The notes under the pieces are model-generated. The model made no database searches and had not been told where the DNA came from. It saw nothing but the letters and a program-made list of their open reading frames with translations. Made by a program: the position numbers and the translations under genes. From WRIS01 sp050945135 (GTDB lineage Bacteria; Actinomycetota; Coriobacteriia; Coriobacteriales; Eggerthellaceae), in contig JBMNSJ010000001.1 in assembly GCA_050945135.1 (NCBI GenBank), positions 1-64,000 of the forward strand: 64,000 nt of DNA, read 5' to 3'. Positions 31,684 to 40,608 of this stretch are shown here, piece by piece (the stretch's first letter is position 1; every line of letters begins with the position of its first letter).

Positions 31684-34581
31684 GTGAAATTAGCAATCGA
31701 TTCTGTGGTCAATGGCTTCGTCGTCGAAGCTGAAGAACCCATCTCTGAACTTGACGGTATCGCCTATCGTATGCGACATCAAGCAAGTGGTGCGCGGCTG
31801 CTCTACCTTAAAAACAATGACGAGAACAAAGCTTTTGCTATTACTTTCAAAACACCTCCTGTTGACAACACGGGAGTGTTTCATATTCTTGAGCATTCGG
31901 TTTTGTGTGGATCAAAGAAGTTTCCTGTTAAGGAACCCTTTGTTCATCTATTGAAATCCTCAATGCAAACCTTCCTTAACGCAATGACCTTCCCGGATAA
32001 AACCATGTATCCGGTGGCCAGCACAAATGAACAAGACCTCATGAATCTTATGGATGTCTACATGGATGCGGTATTCAACCCTAATATCTATGACAAGCGT
32101 GAGATTTTCGAACAAGAAGGTTGGCACTACGAGCTTGATGATGCGGAATCTGAGCTCCGCTATAACGGCGTAGTTTTTAACGAGATGAAGGGTGCCCTTT
32201 CTAACCCCGATTCGGTTCTCTACAACGCGCTTAGTACTGCTCTTTTCCCCGACACTGCCTACGCGTTTGAATCAGGTGGCGATCCAAAACATATCCCATC
32301 GCTTACCTATGAGGATTTCTTAGACGCTCACCGTCGTCATTATCGCTATGACAATTCCTATATGGTGCTCTATGGAAATATGGAAGTAGAGCGTCAGCTC
32401 GCTTTTCTTGATGAGAATTACCTGTCTACACCACAAGCACCTGCTGGACCTCCTAATCCTTTGCTTATTCAAAAACCTACCAAAACCATGGGTGTCGTGC
32501 GCGAGATGTCTACCGCACCAGAAAACGCTTCGGTGGGACTTGCCTACGTTGTTGCACAAGCCTCAGAGCGTGAGCGCATCCTCGCCGTTGATATTTTGAT
32601 AAACGCCTTGATGGGAAGTAATGAGGCGCCCTTAAAACGCTTGCTACTTGATGCGCAAATTGCCGATGACATCAATGGATATCTTATTGATGAACAACTA
32701 CAACCTTTAGTAGCGATTCAAGCAAAAGGAAGCAAGAAGCACGCTTCTGAAGTCTTTTTGACTGAAGTGGAAAAAGCAGTACGAACCATCCTTGAACAAG
32801 GTGTTCCTCGCGATCGCCTTGAAGCTTCACTTTCGCATGCGGAATTCACGGTGCGCGAGCGAGATTTTGGTGTTGCTGATGGAGTTTTGCTTGCCATGCA
32901 AAGCTTAGGTGGTTGGCTCTACGACGATTCTCAAGCCACTACAAACCTAAAATACGAAGAGGCTTTTGCCGATTTGCGCGATAAGCTCTCCACAAGCTTT
33001 TATGACGATCTTTTGCGAGAGATATTTCTTGAATCTAATCATATGGCAGAAGTAGAAATTCGTCCCGTAAAGTATATGGAGCAAGTGCGCGTTGCCGAGA
33101 AACTTGCCTCAATCAAAGCAAAAATGAGTCCTGAAGAAATTGAGCAGATCATCGCCGAGGCTCAGGAGCTTCAGCGTTTGCAGGAGCTCGACGACAGTCC
33201 TGAGGCGGTAGCTACGCTTCCCATGTTGCAACTCAGCGATATTGGAGAGCTTTCTGCAGATCCGGAGTGCGTCTATTCCGAAGACACAGTTATCCCCTGT
33301 CTGCATCACGATATCCCAGCTCGTGGCATTAACTACGTATATCACTATCTTGATCTAGACTGCCTTACTTTCGAGGACATTCCTTATGTGTCGGTTCTCA
33401 TGCGTCTCTTAGGCAAGCTTGACACCCGCCATCACCGGGCTGAAGAGCTTGACTCCCTGGTGCATACTCACCTGGGAAGCCTTCGAATCTTTGTTGAGGT
33501 GTATGGCAATGAGGCCGACGCCACGATTCTCAAACCTAAAATTGTTATCGGCGCTTCGTCCCTTGTGGAAAAGATTGAGTATCTTGCCTCTATACCTAAC
33601 GAGATTTGCTCTTCAACCTTATTTGATAACACCGAAAAGATAAAAGACATTCTTACGCAGACGCGCTTGGGAATGGAACAAGAGTCCATCAATGCCGGCC
33701 ACAATGCTGCAATGTCTCGCGTAGCCTCATACTATGCGCCCGCCGCTGTCGTACGAGAGCATCTCGTTGGTATCGACTTTTATAAGTTCCTCAAAGACTT
33801 ACTTGCAAATTTTGACGACCGTGCCGAAGACCTCGTCGCGCGACTACGCTCAATAAGCAAGCGCCTTTTCGTAAAAAACGGTGCTCTTACGAGTTTTACC
33901 GGAACAAAAGAAGAGAAGGATCTTTACTGGGAGCATGTGGGAAAGCTCAATTTCTCACAAGGAAGCCATGAGCGCCATTTCGTCGTTCCAAAACCAGAAG
34001 TCAAGAACGAAGCTTTTGTTATGCCAAGTGAGGTTTGCTTTGCAGCAAAGGGCTTTGACCGGCGCTTGCTTGATATTCCCTATTCGGGTATTTATCAGGT
34101 AGCCAACCGCATTCTTTCCTATGACTATCTCTGGAACGAGGTACGCGTAAAAGGCGGTGCATACGGCGCGGGCTTTAAGGCAGAGCGAAGTGGCGGAATG
34201 CAGTTTTATTCATATCGCGATCCCAATCTGGATGCAACAATCGATTATTTTGATCGCAGCGGCGAATGGCTGACGAATTTTAATCCGAGTGAAGAAGAGC
34301 TGCGTGGCTATATCATCTCTTCTGCTGCAATCTACGATGCACCTCGCAAAGCTCGCGAGATTGCGCGTCGTCAAGATGCTGAGTTCATCGGCGAGCTCGA
34401 CCCTGGCTGGCGCGCTCAAGCCAGACACGAAATACTGGAAACCACTCTTGACCAGCTGCACGATTTAGCCCCGGCCTTTGATTCCATTATCGAAAAGAAT
34501 GCAATGTGCGTATTTGGAAACCGCAGCATTATCGAAAACTCTTCGAAAGATTTTGAAGTTTTCGATTTATTGGGCTGTTAA
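31684..34581 (+). CDS. M16C-family zinc metallopeptidase (PreP/Cym1-like)
   Basis: A 965-residue peptidase of the presequence-protease group: two M16 halves joined by a helical linker. The inverted zinc motif HILEH (H67, E70, H71) is in the first half, followed by CGSKKFPVKEPF and NEMKGALSNPDS, which holds the third metal ligand. The second half has the substrate-pocket residues near RVKGGAYGAGF, ending with a RDAEFIGELD-like block. Such enzymes clear short peptides in the cytoplasm or at the cell surface; no signal peptide is present, so it should be cytoplasmic. The start is GTG 31684 behind AAGGTGA. It appears monocistronic. Peptide recycling would suit an amino-acid-fermenting organism (inference). 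Confidence 0.9.
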   Translation: MKLAIDSVVNGFVVEAEEPISELDGIAYRMRHQASGARLLYLKNNDENKAFAITFKTPPVDNTGVFHILEHSVLCGSKKFPVKEPFVHLLKSSMQTFLNAMTFPDKTMYPVASTNEQDLMNLMDVYMDAVFNPNIYDKREIFEQEGWHYELDDAESELRYNGVVFNEMKGALSNPDSVLYNALSTALFPDTAYAFESGGDPKHIPSLTYEDFLDAHRRHYRYDNSYMVLYGNMEVERQLAFLDENYLSTPQAPAGPPNPLLIQKPTKTMGVVREMSTAPENASVGLAYVVAQASERERILAVDILINALMGSNEAPLKRLLLDAQIADDINGYLIDEQLQPLVAIQAKGSKKHASEVFLTEVEKAVRTILEQGVPRDRLEASLSHAEFTVRERDFGVADGVLLAMQSLGGWLYDDSQATTNLKYEEAFADLRDKLSTSFYDDLLREIFLESNHMAEVEIRPVKYMEQVRVAEKLASIKAKMSPEEIEQIIAEAQELQRLQELDDSPEAVATLPMLQLSDIGELSADPECVYSEDTVIPCLHHDIPARGINYVYHYLDLDCLTFEDIPYVSVLMRLLGKLDTRHHRAEELDSLVHTHLGSLRIFVEVYGNEADATILKPKIVIGASSLVEKIEYLASIPNEICSSTLFDNTEKIKDILTQTRLGMEQESINAGHNAAMSRVASYYAPAAVVREHLVGIDFYKFLKDLLANFDDRAEDLVARLRSISKRLFVKNGALTSFTGTKEEKDLYWEHVGKLNFSQGSHERHFVVPKPEVKNEAFVMPSEVCFAAKGFDRRLLDIPYSGIYQVANRILSYDYLWNEVRVKGGAYGAGFKAERSGGMQFYSYRDPNLDATIDYFDRSGEWLTNFNPSEEELRGYIISSAAIYDAPRKAREIARRQDAEFIGELDPGWRAQARHEILETTLDQLHDLAPAFDSIIEKNAMCVFGNRSIIENSSKDFEVFDLLGC

Positions 34582-34758
34582 GGTAGCCTAGCATGCGATT
34601 TGTAAAAGAAATTGTTTGCGCAGAGTGGGATATTCGAAGCAAATGTTGTACCTTTATACGTGAAAACAATGGAATGACATGGTTGCCCGAGCGTTACTTG
34701 ACATGCTCTAGGGTAAATGTTACTTATTGAGTGACAAATTAATGAGAGAGAGACGCAT

Positions 34759-35535
34759 ATGTTAGAACTCAAGAACATCTCCTTTGACGTAGCCCAAGAA
34801 GAAGGAAGCTCTAAGAAAAAGCGGATTATCGATAGGCTGTCTTTAAGCATTGACGACAACATGTTTACCGTCATCACCGGTGCAAACGGTGGCGGTAAAT
34901 CGACACTCGCAAAACTTATTATGGGTATCGAAAAGCCCACAGAAGGCCAGATTATCCTCGACGGTGAAGACATCACCGAGCTCTCTATTGCCGAGCGCGC
35001 ACAACGAGGAATTGGCTACGCATTCCAACAGCCTGCTCGATTTAAGGGCATGAGAGTCAAAAAGCTGCTCGACATCGCTTCAGGAAATAAACTTCCTATG
35101 CTTGCGTGTAATGAATACCTTGCAAAAGTTGGTCTTTGTTCGGCAAACTATCTCACACGCGAGGTGGATAAGAGCTTATCAGGTGGCGAAATGAAGCGTA
35201 TTGAGATTGCCACCATCTTGGCACGCGACCCAAAGATTGCCATTTATGACGAGCCCGAAGCGGGTATCGACCTATGGAGCTTCGACCGCTTAACCGAAAC
35301 GTTCCGCGATATCCACGAAGCTCGCAACGGACGCTCGATTGTGATTATCTCGCATCAAGAACGCATTATTCAGCTAGCTGATAACATTATCTGGCTTGAG
35401 AATGGCAGAGTACGCGCAACTGGTTCTACCGAAGATATCATGCCTGAACTTGGACTTTCTTCGAAGGAAAACCCCGTGTGCAACTTCACCGTTCCGCCCG
35501 ATCTTCACTTAACCGAAATACCGACGACCTGTTAA
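34759..35535 (+). CDS. sufC: Fe-S cluster assembly ATPase SufC
   Basis: A 258-residue ABC-type ATPase. Walker A is GANGGGKSTLAK, the Q-loop region is FQQPARFKG, the signature is LSGGEMKRIEIA and Walker B/D-loop is IYDEPEAGIDLW. The FQQPARFKG segment and IEIATILARDPK are typical of SufC rather than of transport ATPases. It forms a complex with SufB-type scaffold subunits to build Fe-S clusters. The sufB gene follows after 40 bases. The GAGAGAGAC ribosome site is modest. No SufS/U or SufD gene is adjacent. Confidence 0.92.
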   Translation: MLELKNISFDVAQEEGSSKKKRIIDRLSLSIDDNMFTVITGANGGGKSTLAKLIMGIEKPTEGQIILDGEDITELSIAERAQRGIGYAFQQPARFKGMRVKKLLDIASGNKLPMLACNEYLAKVGLCSANYLTREVDKSLSGGEMKRIEIATILARDPKIAIYDEPEAGIDLWSFDRLTETFRDIHEARNGRSIVIISHQERIIQLADNIIWLENGRVRATGSTEDIMPELGLSSKENPVCNFTVPPDLHLTEIPTTC

Positions 35536-35575
35536 TCTAGGTCCTTTATTTATACGAAAGTGCAGGCCCAACATT

Positions 35576-36505
35576 ATGGCAGTTGACTTATCCCCCATCG
35601 ACCAAAGCCTTCTTGCAGAGATTGCAAGCATTCATGGCGTGCCGAAAGGCGCCTACAACATCAGAAAAGATGGCCAGCTCCTCGAGCGGAACTCTTCAGC
35701 TAATATCGAGATTTCGACTAAAAGCGACGAGCCCGGCATCGACATCCATATTAAGCCAGGTACTCGCGGCGAAACAGTATATATCCCCGTTATTCTTACT
35801 GCAGCTGGTTTGAAAGATGTGGTGTATAACACTTTCTACATTGGCGAAAACTGCGACGTTACTATTATCGCAGGATGCGGCATCCATAACGACAGTCACG
35901 AAGCATCAGAACATGATGGTATTCACAGTTTTTATTGCGGCAAGAATTCGCGCACACGCTATATCGAAAAGCATTACGGCGAAGGTGAGGGCGATGGAGA
36001 ACGCATTTTAAACCCTGTCACCAATGTCTATCTTGAAGACGGGGCATATTGCGAAATGGAGTTAACTCAGCTCAAAGGTGTCTCATCTACGACGCGCGAC
36101 ACCAATGCAGAGCTAGCCGAAAACTCTAAGCTTGTCCTTAACGAAAAGATCCTTACGCATGACAAGCAGGTTGCAATATCCAATATGAAAATTGACCTTG
36201 TTGGAGACGGATCAAATATCCAGGTAATCTCCCGAAGCGTTGCTAAAGATTCTTCGATGCAAACATTCAATCCACTCGTAGTGGGTCAAGCAGCTTGCCA
36301 TGGACATATCCAATGCGACGCCATCATCATGGACAAGGCGCGTGTAACCGCCATCCCCGGCATTGAAGCAGCGAGCACCGAAGCTGAACTCGTGCACGAG
36401 GCTGCCATTGGAAAGATTGCAGGAGATCAGATTGTTAAGCTCATGACGCTCGGTCTTTCCGAAGAGGAAGCCGAAAGCGAAATCCTCGAAGACTTTTTGA
36501 GCTAA
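35576..36505 (+). CDS. sufB: SufB/SufD-type Fe-S scaffold, short form
   Basis: A 309-residue scaffold, shorter than standard SufB (about 470). The N-terminal helical part is reduced and the beta-helix core is retained: YIGENCDVTIIAGCGIHND, GKNSRTRYIEKHYGEG, then ISRSVAKDSS, CHGHIQCDAI and a closing EAASTEAELVHEAAIGKI, with LGLSEEEAESEIL as the C-terminal helix. The conserved Glu/His (AELVHEAAIG) of the cluster site is kept. With sufC alone it makes a two-gene SufCB system of the minimal type known in anaerobes and archaea. The sulfur donor is not obvious locally; the desulfurase at 51854 belongs to another group. Confidence 0.9.
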   Translation: MAVDLSPIDQSLLAEIASIHGVPKGAYNIRKDGQLLERNSSANIEISTKSDEPGIDIHIKPGTRGETVYIPVILTAAGLKDVVYNTFYIGENCDVTIIAGCGIHNDSHEASEHDGIHSFYCGKNSRTRYIEKHYGEGEGDGERILNPVTNVYLEDGAYCEMELTQLKGVSSTTRDTNAELAENSKLVLNEKILTHDKQVAISNMKIDLVGDGSNIQVISRSVAKDSSMQTFNPLVVGQAACHGHIQCDAIIMDKARVTAIPGIEAASTEAELVHEAAIGKIAGDQIVKLMTLGLSEEEAESEILEDFLS

Positions 36506-36997
36506 AGCAAGATGTGGGCGAAATGCGACAAACCCCAAAGAAGCAATTTATTACCGCGTCCTGACTTCAGGCTGTAGTCTTTGTATCAAAATCGAGGGCA
36601 GCGTGGTACAGATTTTAGATAGTGCGCGTACCAAAAGAGTAATCTGCGTCTAAGAACGAAGCTTTCCCCATGTTTGGGAGGGCTAAGGCTACTTGCTCGA
36701 AAGAAAAATCACGCACTTTCGCGCTTCTTTGGCAAAACTGGCGGAAAAAATGAATCTACAGGGGCGCTCAGGTTCAGCTGAGCCTGAGCGGCACAAGCTT
36801 TTCTGGCTGAGGGGCAAAACCTCCCGCCAAGCAGGCTATCCCAACCAGCTTACGATTAAGCTATTCGGTAGTTGAGACATCTATAAACCGGAGTGTCGCA
36901 AGAGGAAAGCCCCGCCGGAGACTGCAGCCATTAGGTAATTGAGGCAGCTAAAAAACTGCCTCATACGCATCACTCAATAAAAAGGTTTATGCAGCAA
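36506..36997. other. Gene-free, structured region between convergent sufB and the solute-binding gene
   Basis: 492 bases without a supported protein gene. A near-perfect palindrome (CGCTCAGG 36765-36772, CCTGAGCG 36783-36790) and several GC-rich stems follow one another between about 36690 and 36960: GAGG/CCTC around GGCAAAA, CCGG/CCGG around a GCAAGAGGAAAGCCCCG loop, and GAGGCAG/CTGCCTC around an A-rich loop. The density of stems and GNRA-like GCAA loops suggests a structured RNA on the plus strand. It does not match the conserved parts of RNase P, tmRNA, SRP, 6S or a common riboswitch that I could recall. Confidence 0.45.
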
Positions 36998-38017
36998 CTA
37001 TTCGGTTGCAGCGTTGTTGTCTGCGGAGCTTTCTGTTGTACTCTCGGAGTTACCACCCTCGCTTGCTGCAGCTTGCTGATTAGCGCTAGCCTCTCCTTCA
37101 GGAGTAGCAGCTGCCTCTGTGCTGGTTTCTTCAGTAGCTGCACCATCGGTGGCGGCACTTGCAGACACCGCAGCTTTTGCAGTTTTGGAAAGCTCAACTT
37201 TGGAAAGATCAATGTGAGCCCCAAGCCACTTCTTTTCGATAAGCTCGATAACTCCGTTTTCAGACATTTTTGCAAGGGTATCGCTGATAGCTTGCTTTAA
37301 ATCAGAATTATCATCAGACACACCGATAGCATAGCCACTCGGTTTTTGCAGAAGACCTACAAGACTGACCTCTATTCCGTCTTGATTAGCAGCAAAGCTA
37401 CCGATAACTGCATCTGCCGCAACATAATCAACAGTACCTGAGTCAAGGTCTGCAAAGGCAGCTTTCAAAGACTCAGAAGAAACCAGAGATTCTTCGCCGA
37501 ATTGCTTGTTAACTTCCCAAGCGCTCATCGAAGAAGTCTGTGCGGCAATCTTTGATGTAGAGTCGCTTGGAATCTTTGCACTCGAATCTGTGGAGAACAA
37601 GGCGACGGCACTTTCGATATACGCATCTGAGGACCAGAAGTTGTAGGTAGAGTTTGACTCATCGACACCCATAACAATGTCAACGTTACCAGAAGACAAT
37701 GCTTTAGCGGGATCGCTACCATAATCAACGATTTCAAGCTTAAGACCAAGCTCGTCTGCAATAGCAGCTGCAATATCAACATTGACACCAACGATACCCG
37801 AAGAACTCGTAGTTCCTGCAAACGGAGAGCTGTTAGCATCAACACCAACTCGTAAGACACCTTCTTTACCAACTACGGGAGTTGAAACGCTTGGGGTTTT
37901 CTCTTTTGGCTGATAGGTTTCTGAACTGCAACCAGAAAAGACAAGGACCATTGCACAGCATAGCAATGCGCCAATTACGAGTGCTCCAATACGTTTACCT
38001 GCAAGCTTACCTGTCAC
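36998..38017 (-). CDS. Amino-acid-type ABC transporter solute-binding lipoprotein (orphan)
   Basis: A 339-residue family 3 solute-binding protein. The signal ends in lipobox VFSGC (Cys30); the binding domain begins LRVGVDANSSPFAG and has GVNVDIAAAIADELGLKLE and GNVDIVMGVDES, typical of polar amino-acid receptors. After the domain a tail of about 65 residues made of A, S, T, E, N and Q is probably disordered and may reach the cell wall. I place the start at GTG 38017, where ACGGAGG sits seven bases upstream; an ATG at 38035 would add six residues but has poorer spacing. No permease or ATPase gene is nearby, so it must use distant partners. The leader is unusually long. Confidence 0.85.
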   Translation of the reverse strand: MTGKLAGKRIGALVIGALLCCAMVLVFSGCSSETYQPKEKTPSVSTPVVGKEGVLRVGVDANSSPFAGTTSSSGIVGVNVDIAAAIADELGLKLEIVDYGSDPAKALSSGNVDIVMGVDESNSTYNFWSSDAYIESAVALFSTDSSAKIPSDSTSKIAAQTSSMSAWEVNKQFGEESLVSSESLKAAFADLDSGTVDYVAADAVIGSFAANQDGIEVSLVGLLQKPSGYAIGVSDDNSDLKQAISDTLAKMSENGVIELIEKKWLGAHIDLSKVELSKTAKAAVSASAATDGAATEETSTEAAATPEGEASANQQAAASEGGNSESTTESSADNNAATE

Positions 38018-38377
38018 GAAAATGCCTCCGTCCATTGGTTATTACCTTCGCTTCTCTCGACTGACCTAGTCTTTGCCCCCACACTCGCGCACAGGAGCAG
38101 AGCTCTCACCCTTACACTCTCTCGCCCGCGCAGCGGTATGCTGCTAAAAACGAGCGGTGCGTCTTACCTCTAGAATGCGCCATGCTCACCTGAAGCAATC
38201 TCCAGGCTTACGTGGATCCTTTTGACCGCATCTGCCATGGATTGAGGGAATAATCCCCGCAACTACAGACCCGAAAGAAGCATGAAATAGTGTAGCAGAT
38301 TTCAATGACGAGATTGCCAGGATTAGACTCTGGCTTGTGTATGCTTTCTGTAGTAATCGCCCTCTACACTAGTCTGC
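38018..38377. other. Long leader of the solute-binding gene and divergent comF upstream region
   Basis: On the minus strand an extended -10 (TGC then TACACT, 38291-38296) precedes a leader of about 270 bases. It contains a GAGC...GCTC hairpin ending in GTTTTT near 38150 and further GC-rich stems before the start codon. This is compatible with a regulatory leader, but no known riboswitch was recognised. No protein gene is supported here. Confidence 0.4.
38365..38370 (+). promoter_or_regulatory. Candidate -10 box for a leaderless comF transcript
   Basis: TACACT ends seven bases before ATG 38378 and no Shine-Dalgarno sequence intervenes, so transcription would start at the ATG. Confidence 0.42.
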
Positions 38378-39193
38378 ATGCGATTACCCACAAAAATACT
38401 TCAACAGAAATCACGGCTATCAGCATTATGGGAGGAGTCTCAGCGATCGAGGGGCAAGCTTGGCGCAGGAGCCCTGGCCTATGTAGACTCCGCACGAGAA
38501 ACGCTAGCTGAAACCTTCTGGCCAACTCGCTGTGCGCTCTGTGATTGCCCGGGCACTTTGCTGTGCGAGAAATGCTTGTTTGAGCTGAGCTATATTGATC
38601 ACTGGCGACGTTGTGAGCGCTGCGGAGCTCCTTTTGGCGCAGTTCAGTGTTCCGAGTGCAACCCTGTCGTAATGGCGGACCTAGGCATGAAAAAGCCTCC
38701 GTATACTGCTTGCGTGTCTGTAGCGAACTTCGATGCTGCAAGTGCTCGCCTTATCACCACCTATAAAGACAAGAACGAACAACGACTCGCTTCTGCTCTT
38801 GGATCCATGATGTGTGAGGTGATTCCACCAAAATGGCTCGAAGTTAACCCCGACATGCAGATAAGCTTTGTACCTGCGAGTGCTAAAGCACTAAGAAGAC
38901 GCGGTTTCGACCACGCCGAGCTCTTGGCACGAGAAGTAGGCTGGGGTTTAAGCCTGCCCGTCACTTCACTATTCGAGCGCCCTGCAAGCAAGGACCAACG
39001 CTCCCTTACTCGACATGAACGAATCTTTAATATGGAACAGCGTTTTAGGGTTTTAGAAAAAGAACTTCCACGCTCAATTCTGTTGGTCGATGATGTGTAT
39101 ACCACCGGATCTACGCTAAGTTTTGCAAGTAAGAAACTGCTCGAACGAGGAGCAAAGTCTGTCTACTGCCTTACCTTCGCTCGCGTTTGGTAG
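38378..39193 (+). CDS. comF: ComF-family phosphoribosyltransferase-like protein
   Basis: A 271-residue ComF protein, needed in competent bacteria for transport or processing of incoming DNA, though its exact biochemistry is unsettled. The N-terminal zinc-finger region shows CALCDC, LCEKC, CERCGAPFG and CSEC; the C-terminal phosphoribosyltransferase fold has the ILLVDDVYTTGSTL signature. About 45 residues precede the zinc finger, longer than usual. The start has no Shine-Dalgarno sequence but a -10 box seven bases upstream. No other competence genes are in the window. Confidence 0.88.
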   Translation: MRLPTKILQQKSRLSALWEESQRSRGKLGAGALAYVDSARETLAETFWPTRCALCDCPGTLLCEKCLFELSYIDHWRRCERCGAPFGAVQCSECNPVVMADLGMKKPPYTACVSVANFDAASARLITTYKDKNEQRLASALGSMMCEVIPPKWLEVNPDMQISFVPASAKALRRRGFDHAELLAREVGWGLSLPVTSLFERPASKDQRSLTRHERIFNMEQRFRVLEKELPRSILLVDDVYTTGSTLSFASKKLLERGAKSVYCLTFARVW

Positions 39194-39233
39194 GTACTAG
39201 ACCTGGCCCAAGAAAGCCGGTTCTTATGCTTCA

Positions 39234-39267
39234 ACAAAAAAAGCGCACCCCTTTGCGAGAATGCGCT
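39234..39267 (-). terminator. Terminator after the processive glycosyltransferase
   Basis: On the minus strand AGCGCA and TGCGCT form the stem around a 14-base loop, followed by a run of seven T. It lies 22 bases past the stop at 39289. Confidence 0.75.
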
Positions 39268-39288
39268 CTTGCTGAAAGCTACTTGAAA

Positions 39289-40608
39289 CTACCTGATACG
39301 CTCTTTGTTTCCATGTGCATCTGAAAGCTCTCCGACATCGACCGAAATCGTATGCTTGATTGGCTTCCACTCACACTTCTTTACCAATGCAACTAAAGCA
39401 ATTGGAATATAGGTAAGCATAAAGAAGGGGAAGGTGAACATATAGCGTACCTTTTTGGCTGGCGTAGAGTGAATGTTGTCCCACTCAGTAAAGGTGGTGA
39501 GCACGCCAAACACAAACATAACGACACTGTAGTTAAAGATGCAGAAGATGACCGACGAAATCGAAGAAGCCAAGGCAATGCCAGTTGATAACACTCCCGT
39601 TAACGACAGAATAATGATGGTGGAATTAACGAAGACAGCAATGATGGTAAGCAACATTCCTGGTGAAATAGTCATCAACATGTCGTAGCAGGCAAATCGT
39701 GCACCCTTTGGATTGGTAAAGATACCCTTAGCAAGCTTTGCGGCATAATGCCAAAACACCTGATAGAAACCTTTTGCCCAACGGAAGCGCTGGTTCCAAG
39801 AATCCTTGAAGGTAATAGGTTGCTCGTCGTAGAGCACAGCACCAGGCGTATAGCTTATGCGGATGCCATCGATAATGCTTTGAGCAGAGAACTCGATATC
39901 CTCAGTAAGAAGATGCCATTTCCATCCGCCATGCTTTTCGAGCACATCTGCGGCAATATAGAACCCGGTACCTGAAATTGCGCAACTCGTGTTAAGCGTA
40001 AGGCGCGACTGATTAAGGAAACGCGCTTCGCGTAAAAACCACGTTGCATAACCGGCAGAAATCCAGTTAGAGTCATAGTTCTTCGAGTTGCGATAGCTCG
40101 TGGATGCTTTTGCGCCGCTATCGAAAGTCTTATTCATTTCGCTGAAGTAATTTACATCGAGTACGTTATCAGCATCAAACACGAAAAAGGCTTCGTATCC
40201 CCTGCTTCCGTAGTGCTCTTTAATGGCGTTATATCCATAATCGAGTGCGTAGCCTTTTCCAATTTCTTTATCGTTAAAGCGCTTGAATACGATGGCGCCA
40301 GCGTCTTTAGCAACGTCGGCAGTGTTGTCATCGCAATTGTCTGCAATAACGAATACATCGATGAGCTCTTGCGGATAGTTTTGCACCTTGATGCTATGAA
40401 TAAGATCAGCAATAACCGCACTTTCGTTTCGTGCAGAAATCATTACCGCGTAACGATGGTTCTTCTTAGCCTCACGAACAGGCGCTTTACGCGAAAGCGA
40501 GACGAAGATATAGAAGATTTGGTAGGTATAACAAATAGTAAAGGTTAGAAAAACGCAGAAATTGAAAATATCGACGAACGATATCTGAGAGAAAAACTGG
40601 TCGAACAC
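39289..40608 (-). CDS. Processive-type membrane glycosyltransferase (BcsA/NodC/HAS-like)
   Basis: A 439-residue membrane-embedded family 2 transferase. After an N-terminal helix come ISARNESAVIADLI, IADNCDDNT, FDADNVLD (the DxD site), LLTEDIEF and NQRFRWAKGFYQVFW, the Q..RW motif of processive enzymes such as cellulose, chitin and hyaluronan synthases; three or four C-terminal helices follow. It probably polymerises and exports a beta-linked glycan, or acts as a PgaC-like GlcNAc transferase. I prefer GTG 40608, with AAAAAGGAG ten bases upstream; the frame runs to GTG 40635, but that codon lies in a hairpin and before the ribosome site. It has its own terminator and no partner gene. Confidence 0.85.
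   Translation of the reverse strand: MFDQFFSQISFVDIFNFCVFLTFTICYTYQIFYIFVSLSRKAPVREAKKNHRYAVMISARNESAVIADLIHSIKVQNYPQELIDVFVIADNCDDNTADVAKDAGAIVFKRFNDKEIGKGYALDYGYNAIKEHYGSRGYEAFFVFDADNVLDVNYFSEMNKTFDSGAKASTSYRNSKNYDSNWISAGYATWFLREARFLNQSRLTLNTSCAISGTGFYIAADVLEKHGGWKWHLLTEDIEFSAQSIIDGIRISYTPGAVLYDEQPITFKDSWNQRFRWAKGFYQVFWHYAAKLAKGIFTNPKGARFACYDMLMTISPGMLLTIIAVFVNSTIIILSLTGVLSTGIALASSISSVIFCIFNYSVVMFVFGVLTTFTEWDNIHSTPAKKVRYMFTFPFFMLTYIPIALVALVKKCEWKPIKHTISVDVGELSDAHGNKERIR

Noticed and set aside
36693..36875. Open frame of 60 codons in the sufB downstream region
   Set aside because: No ribosome site, no homology-like composition, and it overlaps the palindrome and stem-rich segment.
36880..36950. 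Cobalamin-type riboswitch (GCCGGAGACTGCAGCC resembles a B12 box)
   Set aside because: The other conserved elements (GCCACTG, GGGAAGGC) are missing and no suitable gene follows on the plus strand.
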